Assembly (NCBI GenBank): GCA_002450335.1
Contig: DJZB01000022.1
Location: 113,857 to 173,669 of the forward strand
DNA length: 59,813 nucleotides
Source: Rhodobiaceae bacterium UBA6963
GTDB taxonomy: Bacteria > Pseudomonadota > Alphaproteobacteria > RS24
Reading direction: 5' to 3'
Made by a program: the position numbers and the translations under genes. Positions 33,693 to 42,310 of the stretch are shown here, piece after piece; positions within the stretch are counted from its first letter, which is position 1, and the number at the start of each line of letters is the position of its first letter. A model generated the notes under the pieces. It saw only the letters and a list, made by a program, of their open reading frames with translations. It ran no database searches and was not told the origin of the DNA.

Positions 33693-35177
33693 ATGAGTCA
33701 GGCAAAAGAAAATATTGAAAAAGAAACCGTCGAGAAGGTTCAAAGCCTGGCGGGGGAGAAGTATAAATATGGTTTCTCTACTGACATTGACAGTGAGAAA
33801 GCGCCGAAGGGTCTGAATGAAGATATCATCAGATTTATTTCAGCAAAAAAAGATGAGCCGGAATGGTTGTTGGAATGGCGCCTTGATGCTTTCGAACGCT
33901 GGTTGACCATGAGCGAGCCGAAATGGGCCATGGTGGATTACCCTCAAATTGACTATCAGGACTTATATTATTATTCCGCGCCCAAAAGCATGGATGACCG
34001 CCCTGAAACACTGGACGAGGTTGACCCAGAATTACTCAGAACTTATGAAAAGCTTGGCATTCCTCTGTCTGAACAAGAGGTTCTTGCCGGCGTTAAAAAC
34101 AGGGTTGCAGTAGATGCCGTTTTCGACAGTGTATCCGTCGCAACGACATTTAGAGAAGAGCTTGCCACTGCGGGCGTGATATTTTGCTCTTTCTCCGAAG
34201 CTGTAAAAGAATACCCGGAGCTGGTAAAAAAATACCTGGGTACGGTTGTACCTAAATCCGATAATTACTTTACGGCTCTAAACTCCGCTGTCTTTTCAGA
34301 CGGATCATTTGTTTACATTCCACCCAACACGCGCTGTCCGATGGAACTCTCAACTTATTTCCGGATTAACGAGCCCAATACAGGGCAATTTGAGCGCACA
34401 CTTCTGATTGCCGATAAAGGGTCATATGTCAGCTACCTCGAAGGTTGTACAGCGCCCATGCGTGATGAGAATCAACTCCATGCGGCAGTTGTTGAACTTG
34501 TGGCGTTAGAAGATGCTGAAATCAAATATTCCACTGTTCAAAACTGGTATCCCGGTGATGAAGAAGGCCGTGGCGGAATTTATAATTTTGTTACCAAACG
34601 GGGTGACTGCCGCGAGAATAACGCCAAGATTTCATGGACACAGGTTGAAACTGGATCGGCAGTCACTTGGAAATACCCTTCCTGTATTTTGCGCGGCGAC
34701 AATACTGTTGGTGAATTTTACTCCATTGCTATTGGTAATAATTATCAGCAAATAGATAGTGGCACGAAGATGATACATCTTGGAAAGAACACATCGAGCC
34801 GCATTATTTCCAAAGGTATCTCGGCAGGTAAGTCCTCAAATGCTTATCGCGGTCAGGTGAGTATTCACCGCAAAGCTGATAAGGCTCGTAATTTTACGCA
34901 GTGTGATAGTTTGCTGATTGGTGACACCTGTTCAGCACATACAGTGCCGTATATAGAAACAAAAAATCCCTCGGCCATTTTGGAGCATGAGGCAACAACG
35001 TCCAAAATCAGTGATGACCAATTATTTTATTGTCAGCAACGTGGATTGGATGCGGAGGAAGCCGTTTCTCTTATCGTGAATGGTTTTTGTAAAGACGTTC
35101 TGCAACACCTGCCCATGGAGTTTGCCGTTGAAGCGCAAAAGCTTGTCGGCATATCACTGGAAGGAAGCGTTGGATGA
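33693..35177 (+). CDS. sufB: Fe-S cluster assembly scaffold SufB
   Basis: SufB is the main scaffold of the SufBC2D complex, on which new Fe-S clusters are built. The 494-residue protein has an N-terminal helical region and the right-handed beta-helix core with YIPPNTRCPMELSTYFRIN, SYLEGCTAPMRDENQLHAAVVE, TGSAVTWKYPSCILRG and the C-terminal SAHTVPYIETKNPSAILEHEATTS. The well-conserved cysteine of the CDSLLIGDTCSAHT segment lies near residue 405. It overlaps sufC by 4 bp, which implies coupled translation of complex partners. Confidence 0.97.
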   Translation: MSQAKENIEKETVEKVQSLAGEKYKYGFSTDIDSEKAPKGLNEDIIRFISAKKDEPEWLLEWRLDAFERWLTMSEPKWAMVDYPQIDYQDLYYYSAPKSMDDRPETLDEVDPELLRTYEKLGIPLSEQEVLAGVKNRVAVDAVFDSVSVATTFREELATAGVIFCSFSEAVKEYPELVKKYLGTVVPKSDNYFTALNSAVFSDGSFVYIPPNTRCPMELSTYFRINEPNTGQFERTLLIADKGSYVSYLEGCTAPMRDENQLHAAVVELVALEDAEIKYSTVQNWYPGDEEGRGGIYNFVTKRGDCRENNAKISWTQVETGSAVTWKYPSCILRGDNTVGEFYSIAIGNNYQQIDSGTKMIHLGKNTSSRIISKGISAGKSSNAYRGQVSIHRKADKARNFTQCDSLLIGDTCSAHTVPYIETKNPSAILEHEATTSKISDDQLFYCQQRGLDAEEAVSLIVNGFCKDVLQHLPMEFAVEAQKLVGISLEGSVG

Positions 35178-35935
35178 GTGCTTTGCTTGAAATAAAAAAC
35201 CTTCATGTTTCTGTCGCCGACACGCAAATTCTCAAAGGTCTGAGTTTGAGTGTCTCTGCTGGTGAGGTTCATGCGATTATGGGTCCGAACGGTTCCGGCA
35301 AGTCCACTCTTTCATATGTTCTTGCAGGTCGTGATGGTTATGAAATCACAGAAGGCGATATTTTGCTCAATGGTGTCAGTCTTAAAGATATGAACCCTGA
35401 GGACAGAGCCATTGCGGGTTTGTTTCTGGCTTTTCAATACCCCCTTGAAATCCCCGGCGTTACAAATATGACCTTCTTGAAAACCTCTGTGAATGCTGTG
35501 CGGCGCGGGCGTGGCGAAGAGGAATTGGATGCGGCGAGTTTTCTGCGTTTTGTGCGCGAAAAGGCGAAAGCGTTGCGGCTGGATGATGACATGTTGAAGC
35601 GTCCGCTCAATGTTGGTTTTTCTGGTGGCGAAAAAAAGCGGAATGAAATTCTGCAAATGTCAGTGCTTGAGCCAATGATGGCGATATTGGATGAGACAGA
35701 TAGTGGGCTGGATATTGACGCTCTTAAAACCGTAGCCGAGGGTGTGAACGCTTTGCGGGATGCTCAAAGAGGCATGCTTGTCATCACGCATTACCAGCGT
35801 CTGCTGGATTATATCAAACCTGACATTGTGCATATTTTGGCCGGTGGTCAGATTGTAAAAACCGGCTCACCCGAACTTGCTCTGGAACTTGAAAAATCTG
35901 GTTACGCTGATTATGTCGGCGAAGTGGTGGCCTAG
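35174..35935 (+). CDS. sufC: Fe-S cluster assembly ATPase SufC
   Basis: SufC is the ABC-type ATPase that drives conformational change in SufBC2D. The 253-residue protein has Walker A GPNGSGKSTL, the Q-loop in LAFQYPLEIPGV, the signature FSGGEKKRNEI, and Walker B with the SufC-typical MAILDETDSGLDIDAL, followed by the H-loop VITHYQRLL. No transmembrane domain accompanies it, as expected for a cytosolic SUF ATPase. It begins in the sufB stop region (GGATGAGT) and sufD follows 17 bp later. Confidence 0.97.
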   Translation: MSALLEIKNLHVSVADTQILKGLSLSVSAGEVHAIMGPNGSGKSTLSYVLAGRDGYEITEGDILLNGVSLKDMNPEDRAIAGLFLAFQYPLEIPGVTNMTFLKTSVNAVRRGRGEEELDAASFLRFVREKAKALRLDDDMLKRPLNVGFSGGEKKRNEILQMSVLEPMMAILDETDSGLDIDALKTVAEGVNALRDAQRGMLVITHYQRLLDYIKPDIVHILAGGQIVKTGSPELALELEKSGYADYVGEVVA

Positions 35936-35952
35936 ATGGAAGCATGTAAATC

Positions 35953-37146
35953 ATGACCAGTTTCAATCATATGCAACAAGAAGCGAAAGAAATTTTCGCC
36001 GCACATGGCTGGCCAAATAAAAGAAATGAGGATTGGCATTATACTGACCTTTCCGCACGTTTGCCTTCGTCTTTCCAAAACCAGTCGCTTGAGCTTTCTG
36101 AAGACGTACACATTGATAACCTCACCTGCGATGTTGAGGAAGCGCTCCAGCTTAATTTTATAAATGGACTATTGACGGAGGCTGGAGAACTTCCAGACGG
36201 GTTGGAGATTAGCGCGCTCATAGATAACCCTGATCTGGTTCAACAGTCTGATGAAGATATTACTGATCCGCTTCTGTATGCCAATCTTGCTCATCTGGAA
36301 ACAGGTATTGTGATTGATGTTTCTCAGGTTATTGAAGAGCCTATGGAAATTCATTTTCATAACACCTCTGCTGAAGAGGCTTCCTTTGTGCGTATCATCT
36401 TTCGTCTCGCTGAAGGGGCAAGCCTTACATTGCTGGAAAGTCATAGTGGCTGGGGGCATACTCAACTTGTTAGCGATGTTTATCAACATGAAGACAGTAT
36501 GCTCCGACATTTGAAGTTGCATCAGGCCGAGGATTCGCAAGTTTCCTTGTTGCTTAATAGAGTTTCCCTGGATGCGCGGGCGCAATATCATAATGTCGCC
36601 ATTAGTTTGTCCGGCGGTCTTGGACGTCTTGAAACCCGGGTAACATTTAATGCCCCTGGGGGGCATGCAGGTCTTGCGACAGCACTTCTATCGGGTGGTA
36701 AGCAACATATTGATATCACGACACGGCTGAACCATCTTAGCGCCGATACAACCAGTGATACGGTTGCCAGAACTATTTTGGATGATGAGGCATGTGGGAT
36801 TTTTCAAGGCAAGGTGATTGTCCATGAAGATGCACAACGTGTGGAAGCAACGCAAAAATCTGATGCTCTTATGTTGTCAGCCGATGCGATGATGAATGTG
36901 AAGCCAGAGCTAGAGATTTACGCTGATGATGTAGCTTGTGCACATGGTTCGGCGATTGGTGAGATTGATCATGAGGCATTATTTTTCCTCCGTAGCCGCG
37001 GCATTGGTGAAGAGGCCGCGCGTATCATGTTGGTTGAAGGTTTTGTTTCTGAAATTTTGGGACGTCTAGATGATTTTGCAGCGGGTGCTGTCTTGCAAGA
37101 AAATTTATTGAAGCGTGTTGCAACATTTTTAAAGAAGAGTGCGTAA
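35953..37146 (+). CDS. sufD: Fe-S cluster assembly protein SufD
   Basis: SufD is the SufB paralogue completing the SufBC2D scaffold and is linked to iron acquisition for the cluster. The 397-residue protein starts with the plant-like AAHGWPNKRNEDWHYTDLSAR helix region. It continues with a beta-helix core, and ends with VKPELEIYADDVACAHGSAIGEIDHEALFFLRSRGIGEEAARIMLVEGF, a region that contains the conserved histidine and cysteine (CAHG). Length agrees with the family. The downstream sufS start follows its stop codon by one base. Confidence 0.95.
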   Translation: MTSFNHMQQEAKEIFAAHGWPNKRNEDWHYTDLSARLPSSFQNQSLELSEDVHIDNLTCDVEEALQLNFINGLLTEAGELPDGLEISALIDNPDLVQQSDEDITDPLLYANLAHLETGIVIDVSQVIEEPMEIHFHNTSAEEASFVRIIFRLAEGASLTLLESHSGWGHTQLVSDVYQHEDSMLRHLKLHQAEDSQVSLLLNRVSLDARAQYHNVAISLSGGLGRLETRVTFNAPGGHAGLATALLSGGKQHIDITTRLNHLSADTTSDTVARTILDDEACGIFQGKVIVHEDAQRVEATQKSDALMLSADAMMNVKPELEIYADDVACAHGSAIGEIDHEALFFLRSRGIGEEAARIMLVEGFVSEILGRLDDFAAGAVLQENLLKRVATFLKKSA

Positions 37147-37147
37147 G

Positions 37148-38398
37148 ATGCAGGTAACTGAAGTAATGGCAACAAATACGGTGTTTGATGTTCAAAAAGT
37201 TCGGGCAGATTTTCCAATTCTGTCAATGGAGGTTTATGGGAAGCCGCTCATTTATCTCGACAATGCGGCTTCAGCACAAAAACCTCGTCAGGTGATGAAT
37301 GCCATGAATGAGGCAATGACCTCGGGCTATGCGAATGTGCATAGGGGGCTGCATTATCTTTCAAATAAGGCCACGGATGATTTTGAGGTGGCCCGAGAAG
37401 ATGTACGCCGTTTTTTGAATGCCCCGTCACTTGAAGAAGTCATTTTCACAGGTGGAGCGACTGATGCGTTAAACCTCGTAGCCCAATGTTATGGTGCTGA
37501 CCACATTGGCGAGGGGGATGAGATTATCCTCTCTGAAATGGAGCATCATTCTAATATTGTCCCTTGGCACTATTTGCGAGAACACAAAGGCGCGGTTATC
37601 AAATGGGTACGTGTCAATGATGACGGGTCATTTGATATGGAAGATTACAAAAATCTCCTTGGGCCAAAAACCAAATTTGTTGCGTTGACACAAATGTCGA
37701 ATGCTTTGGGAACAATTACCCCAATGAAGGAAATCATCCGCTTGGCACATGAACATGGTGCTCCGGTTTTGGTGGATGGTTGTCAGGGGGCCGTGCATCT
37801 TGAAACGGATGTTCAGGATCTTGATTGTGATTTTTATGTTTTGTCCGGGCATAAGCTTTATGGCCCGTCGGGCATAGGAGCTTTATACGGCAAGGCTGAC
37901 TATTTGAATAAAATGCGACCCTATCGTGGGGGTGGGGAAATGATAAGAGAAGTCACACTTGATAATGTGACCTATGGTGATTTGCCTCACAAATTTGAAG
38001 CCGGAACACCTCCTATTTTAGAGGTTATCGGTCTAGGTGCAGCCATTCGTTACATTGAAAGCTATGGACACAAAGAAATTGCAGCGCATGAACACGACCT
38101 TCTTGAGTACGCAACCCGCAAAATGACTGAAATTAACAATTTGGCGATTATGGGTACGGCGCCTGAAAAGGGCAGTGTTATTTCTTTCACTATTAAAGAT
38201 ATTCACCCGCATGATCTGGCGACAGTGATTGATCGATCGGGGGTGGCTGTGCGTGCCGGACACCATTGTGCACAACCGCTTATGAAACGGTTTGGCGTAA
38301 CAGCAACTGCGCGTGCCTCTTTTGCAATGTATAATACGCGTGATGAAATTGACTCGCTGGTCGAGTCCATTCACAAAGCTATAAATTTTTTCGGGTGA
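37148..38398 (+). CDS. sufS: Cysteine desulfurase SufS (group II)
   Basis: SufS supplies persulfide sulfur to SufB. From ATG 37148 the protein has 416 residues: YLDNAASAQKPRQV near the N-terminus, the PLP lysine in LSGHKLYGPSGIGALYG and the catalytic cysteine in RAGHHCAQPLMKRFG, in the short loop typical of group II enzymes. Group II enzymes usually need SufE or SufU; neither is in the window. The GTG at 37139 and ATG at 37166 are alternative starts; 37148 is favoured by AGAAGAG upstream and near-immediate coupling to sufD. Confidence 0.94.
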   Translation: MQVTEVMATNTVFDVQKVRADFPILSMEVYGKPLIYLDNAASAQKPRQVMNAMNEAMTSGYANVHRGLHYLSNKATDDFEVAREDVRRFLNAPSLEEVIFTGGATDALNLVAQCYGADHIGEGDEIILSEMEHHSNIVPWHYLREHKGAVIKWVRVNDDGSFDMEDYKNLLGPKTKFVALTQMSNALGTITPMKEIIRLAHEHGAPVLVDGCQGAVHLETDVQDLDCDFYVLSGHKLYGPSGIGALYGKADYLNKMRPYRGGGEMIREVTLDNVTYGDLPHKFEAGTPPILEVIGLGAAIRYIESYGHKEIAAHEHDLLEYATRKMTEINNLAIMGTAPEKGSVISFTIKDIHPHDLATVIDRSGVAVRAGHHCAQPLMKRFGVTATARASFAMYNTRDEIDSLVESIHKAINFFG

Positions 38399-38402
38399 GA
38401 TA

Positions 38403-38849
38403 ATGTCTGAGAGCACACAAGATAAAGACATGCCGGTTATTGATACCTCAGCTGAGGCCCAAGTTGCTCAGACACCTTCTGATGCAGATGACGTGCCTGC
38501 TGAAAGTATTGATGAAACTGCTACCCCTGAAATTTCTCCTGAAATGCAGGCTTTAACAGATGAAATTGTTGGCGCTTTGAAAAGTGTCTATGACCCTGAA
38601 ATCCCTGTTGATATTTACGAGCTTGGCCTGATCTATCGTGTAGAGGTTACCGATGACAGGGATGTAAATATTGACATGACCCTCACGGCTCCAGGATGCC
38701 CGGTTGCAGAACATATGCCGGTTTGGGTTCAGGATGCTGTCAGTGCCCTTGATGGCATTGGTGATGTGAAGGTAAGCATGGTTTTTGAGCCGCCTTGGGA
38801 CCCCAGTCGAATGACTGACGAGGCCCGAGTTGCACTGAATATGTTTTAG
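38403..38849 (+). CDS. sufT: SUF system protein SufT (MIP18/DUF59 family)
   Basis: SufT belongs to the MIP18 (DUF59) family linked to Fe-S cluster maturation or delivery. The 148-residue protein has an acidic, disordered N-terminal extension (about residues 1-45), then the DUF59 domain: VYDPEIPVDIYELGLIY, the MTLTAPGCPVAEHMP segment with the conserved reactive cysteine, and a C-terminal FEPPWDPSRMT. Four bp separate it from sufS and 15 bp from sufA, within the same operon. Confidence 0.93.
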   Translation: MSESTQDKDMPVIDTSAEAQVAQTPSDADDVPAESIDETATPEISPEMQALTDEIVGALKSVYDPEIPVDIYELGLIYRVEVTDDRDVNIDMTLTAPGCPVAEHMPVWVQDAVSALDGIGDVKVSMVFEPPWDPSRMTDEARVALNMF

Positions 38850-38864
38850 GTATAGGGGTAGATA

Positions 38865-39236
38865 ATGAACCAGACTCTTCAATTGCCGAAAACAATTACA
38901 CTGACAAATGCCGCAGCTGATCGCGTTAAGCATATTATGGCGCAATCTGATGAGGATTATTTGGGTGTGCGACTTGGCCTTAAAAATGCTGGTTGTGCCG
39001 GTATGGAATACACTATGGAATACGCCACTGAAATCCTCCCTCAGGATGAGGTTGTAGAGGATAAAGGCGTTACAGTTCTGGTGGATATCAAAGCGGTATT
39101 GTTCTTGATAGGCACGGAAATGGATTTTCAAACTGAAAAACTTGCCTCAGGGTTTGTGTTTAATAACCCTAATCAGACCGATGCTTGCGGATGTGGAGAA
39201 AGTGTTACATTGGCACCTGCGAAAACACCTAATTAA
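38865..39236 (+). CDS. sufA: A-type iron-sulfur carrier SufA/IscA-like
   Basis: A-type carriers hold and transfer [2Fe-2S] or [4Fe-4S] clusters to apoproteins. The 123-residue HesB-domain protein has the three conserved cysteines: one in LKNAGCAGMEYTM and two in DACGCGES near the C-terminus. Length and motif spacing match SufA/IscA/ErpA, and its operon position supports SufA. tesB starts 12 bp further on. Confidence 0.94.
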   Translation: MNQTLQLPKTITLTNAAADRVKHIMAQSDEDYLGVRLGLKNAGCAGMEYTMEYATEILPQDEVVEDKGVTVLVDIKAVLFLIGTEMDFQTEKLASGFVFNNPNQTDACGCGESVTLAPAKTPN

Positions 39237-39248
39237 AGAAAGAATAAA

Positions 39249-40103
39249 ATGGGGACTGTCAGTTTAAAAAGCATTCTCGATATTGAACAAATTGATGATT
39301 TGATTTTCCGCGGATTTACACCGCAAGGTGGGACCGGTCGTGTTTATGGCGGTCAGGTGATTGCACAAGGCCTCTCTGCCGCTTCTCATACAGTTGATAA
39401 TAGACCATGCCATTCCTTACATGCTTATTTTCTGAGACCGGGTGACCGCTCGAAGCCGATTATTTACGATGTTGACATTGCTCGTGACGGAAGAAGTTTT
39501 TCAAGTCGCAGGGTGACAGCAATTCAAAACGGTAAGCAAATTCTCAATATGGCACTGTCGTTTCAGGTGGAAGAGTCGGGGCTGGAGCATGACGGGGGAA
39601 TGCCGGATGTACCTGCACCCGAAACCCTGAAATCTCTTCAGGAATTACAATCGGATATTATCGATAAAATTCCGGAAGAATTTCGGGAAAATATTTTACG
39701 CAAACGTGCCTATGAGGTGCGACCGGTCACACCAATGGATTACCTAAACCCACAGCCGATTGAGTCCCTTAATAATGTTTGGATACGCTTAACCGATGAC
39801 ACCATACCCAATGATGCTGATCACCAACGGCTCGTGCTGGCATATATGTCAGATTTGACTTTGCTGGATAGTGGCCTGCGTGTTCATGGTAAAGATTATA
39901 TGAATACAGATATTCAGACTGCCAGCCTTGACCATGCTTTATGGTTTTACCATCCCTATCAGATTGATGATTGGTTGCTTTTCTCTCAGCATTCGCCGGT
40001 GACAGGAGCGGGCAGGGGATTGAATTTTGCCTCCATCTATACACGCGATGGAAAGCTGGTTGCCTCGGCCTGTCAAGAAGGTCTGATGCGTGAAAGAAGT
40101 TAG
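39249..40103 (+). CDS. tesB: Acyl-CoA thioesterase II
   Basis: TesB hydrolyses acyl-CoA esters to free fatty acids and CoA. The 284-residue protein is a double hot-dog thioesterase with RVYGGQVIAQGLSAA and SLHAYFLRPGD in the first fold and DHALWFYHPYQIDDWLLFSQHSP with the family aspartate region and GAGRGLNFASIYTRDGKLVAS in the second. It is the last gene of the suf transcript by spacing, although functionally unrelated, and converges on the mutase genes with 14 bp between stops. Confidence 0.94.
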   Translation: MGTVSLKSILDIEQIDDLIFRGFTPQGGTGRVYGGQVIAQGLSAASHTVDNRPCHSLHAYFLRPGDRSKPIIYDVDIARDGRSFSSRRVTAIQNGKQILNMALSFQVEESGLEHDGGMPDVPAPETLKSLQELQSDIIDKIPEEFRENILRKRAYEVRPVTPMDYLNPQPIESLNNVWIRLTDDTIPNDADHQRLVLAYMSDLTLLDSGLRVHGKDYMNTDIQTASLDHALWFYHPYQIDDWLLFSQHSPVTGAGRGLNFASIYTRDGKLVASACQEGLMRERS

Positions 40104-40117
40104 ATAATTAATCTAAC

Positions 40118-42310
40118 TCAAAGGCGTTCATTATGCCCAAGGTGAGCAGAAAGTTCTGTCAGTAAAGTTTTGGCGGCATCCGGAATAACCGAACCGGGCG
40201 GAAATATTGCCTTTGCGCCAGCCTTATACAATGCATCAAAATCTTGAGGTGGAATAACACCGCCAACAATCACCATAATATCTGGCCTGTCTTGTGAATT
40301 AAGTTCTTCCCTTAATTCAGGCACTAAGGTCAGATGACCTGCAGCAAGGGAACTCACGCCAATAGCATGCGCTCCGCCTTCAATGGCATCCGCAGCTGCC
40401 TCTGCCGGTGTTTGGAATAGAGGGCCGACAATTACATCAAACCCCAAATCTGCAAAAGCTGTCGCGACAACTTTCTGCCCGCGGTCATGACCATCTTGAC
40501 CTATTTTTGCTATATATATCTTAGGGTTACAGCCTTGTCTTTGTGCAAAGCGCGAAACCATATCGCGTACTTCAACTATGGCATCACTGTCGTTACCAAA
40601 GTCGTTGGCATAGACACCTGAAATAACATTTGGCTTTGCTTCATGGCGGGTAAAAGCTTTTTCCATGGCATCGGAAATCTCTCCGACTGTTGCTTTGGCA
40701 CGAGCCGCATCAACAGCAAGTCCCAGCAAGTTGCCTTCACCTGAGCTTGCGGCGTGTGTAAGGGCTTCCAAGGATTTTGTAACTGCTTCAGTATTGCGCT
40801 CATGTTTGAGTTTTTGCAGACGCTCAATCTGAGATTTACGTACGGCGCTGTTATCAACTTTCAGTACATCAACATCGTCTTCCTGTTCAAGGCGGAATTT
40901 GTTCACCCCGACGACTGTCTGTTTTCCACTGTCTATGCGCGCTTGTGTATGGGCGGCGGCTTCTTCAATCCGCATTTTAGGGAGCCCTTGTTCAATTGCT
41001 TTGGTCATACCGCCGGAGCTTTCGACCTCTTTAATATGCTCGAGAGCTTTCGCCGCAAGGTCATGCGTCAGTCGTTCAACAAAATAACTGCCCCCCCAAG
41101 GGTCAATCACATTGGTTGTTCGGCTTTCCATCTGCAAAAGCAGTTGAGTATTCCTTGCAATCCGGGCAGAAAAGTCCGTCGGTAATGCCAAGGCTTCATC
41201 AAAGCTGTTGGTGTGAAGTGACTGGGTGTGACCTTGCGTAGCCGCCATAGCTTCAACACAGGTTCTGGTAATGTTATTGTAAATATCCTGAGCGGTCAGG
41301 CTCCATCCGGAGGTTTGACAATGGGTTCTAAGGGCCAGTGATTTCGGGTTTTTCGCGCCAAGTCCCTGCATGAGTTGTGACCATAAAAGACGCCCTGCGC
41401 GCATTTTGGCAATTTCCATAAAGAAATCCATGCCAATAGCCCAGAAGAAAGACATACGGGGAGCAAATATATCAATGTCTAGCCCTGCATCCATTCCTGC
41501 ACGAACATATTCAACCCCGTCGGCAAGCGTATAGGCAAGTTCAAGATCGGCCGTGGCCCCAGCCTCTTGCATATGATAACCGGAGATTGAAATTGAATTG
41601 AATTTAGGCATATGGGCTGAGGTATAGGCAAAAATATCCGAGATTATCCGCATGGAAGGTCTTGGCGGATAGATATATGTATTGCGAACCATAAACTCTT
41701 TGAGGATGTCGTTCTGAATTGTGCCGGCCAGTTTCTCAGATCCAACGCCTTGCTCTTCGGCGGCGATAATATAGAGCGCCATGATTGGCAGCACCGCCCC
41801 ATTCATGGTCATGGAAACGCTCATCTCATCCAATGGAATGCCGTCAAACAACATGCGCATATCATAAATCGAGTCAATCGCGACACCTGCCATGCCGACA
41901 TCACCAGCCACGCGTGGATGGTCGCTGTCATAACCCCTATGTGTTGCGAGGTCGAAGGCTACCGAAAGACCTTTTTGTCCTGCTTTTAGATTACGGCGAT
42001 AAAAGGCGTTTGAAGCTTCCGCTGTAGAAAAGCCTGCATACTGCCTGACTGTCCATGGCTTGTTGACATACATGGTTGCATAGGGGCCGCGAATGTAAGG
42101 GGGGATACCGGGATAACCGTCCATATGAGGCAAATCCTTAGTATCTTCCTCAGTATACAACCTTTTGAGAGACAGGCCTTCCGGCGTTTCGCGTGATTTG
42201 CGATCATTATTTTGATTGATGGCTTCCTGCCAATCCAGTTTTTGGTTTTCTGGCGTGATATCTGAGTTGGCATCAAAGGCGATGTTACTGAAATCAGGTA
42301 GCTGGCTCAT
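40118..42310 (-). CDS. scpA: Methylmalonyl-CoA mutase, large (catalytic) subunit
   Basis: This adenosylcobalamin enzyme interconverts methylmalonyl-CoA and succinyl-CoA, feeding propionyl-CoA carbon into the TCA cycle. The 730-residue subunit has the TIM-barrel substrate domain (RQYAGFSTAEASNAFYRRNL, VAFDLATHRGYDSDH, NSISISGYHMQEAGAT) and a C-terminal B12-binding domain with DGHDRG in KIGQDGHDRGQKVV, the lower-ligand histidine motif DxHxxG. It overlaps the small-subunit gene by 4 bp. No meaB/argK chaperone, epimerase or propionyl-CoA carboxylase gene is nearby. Confidence 0.96.
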   Translation of the reverse strand: MSQLPDFSNIAFDANSDITPENQKLDWQEAINQNNDRKSRETPEGLSLKRLYTEEDTKDLPHMDGYPGIPPYIRGPYATMYVNKPWTVRQYAGFSTAEASNAFYRRNLKAGQKGLSVAFDLATHRGYDSDHPRVAGDVGMAGVAIDSIYDMRMLFDGIPLDEMSVSMTMNGAVLPIMALYIIAAEEQGVGSEKLAGTIQNDILKEFMVRNTYIYPPRPSMRIISDIFAYTSAHMPKFNSISISGYHMQEAGATADLELAYTLADGVEYVRAGMDAGLDIDIFAPRMSFFWAIGMDFFMEIAKMRAGRLLWSQLMQGLGAKNPKSLALRTHCQTSGWSLTAQDIYNNITRTCVEAMAATQGHTQSLHTNSFDEALALPTDFSARIARNTQLLLQMESRTTNVIDPWGGSYFVERLTHDLAAKALEHIKEVESSGGMTKAIEQGLPKMRIEEAAAHTQARIDSGKQTVVGVNKFRLEQEDDVDVLKVDNSAVRKSQIERLQKLKHERNTEAVTKSLEALTHAASSGEGNLLGLAVDAARAKATVGEISDAMEKAFTRHEAKPNVISGVYANDFGNDSDAIVEVRDMVSRFAQRQGCNPKIYIAKIGQDGHDRGQKVVATAFADLGFDVIVGPLFQTPAEAAADAIEGGAHAIGVSSLAAGHLTLVPELREELNSQDRPDIMVIVGGVIPPQDFDALYKAGAKAIFPPGSVIPDAAKTLLTELSAHLGHNERL

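Noticed and set aside
36169..36666. 165-residue antisense frame inside sufD
   Set aside because: It overlaps a full-length SufD and shows no recognisable domain.
38553..39131. 192-residue antisense frame across sufT and sufA
   Set aside because: It is a shadow of two well-supported genes, and its product shows no family signatures.
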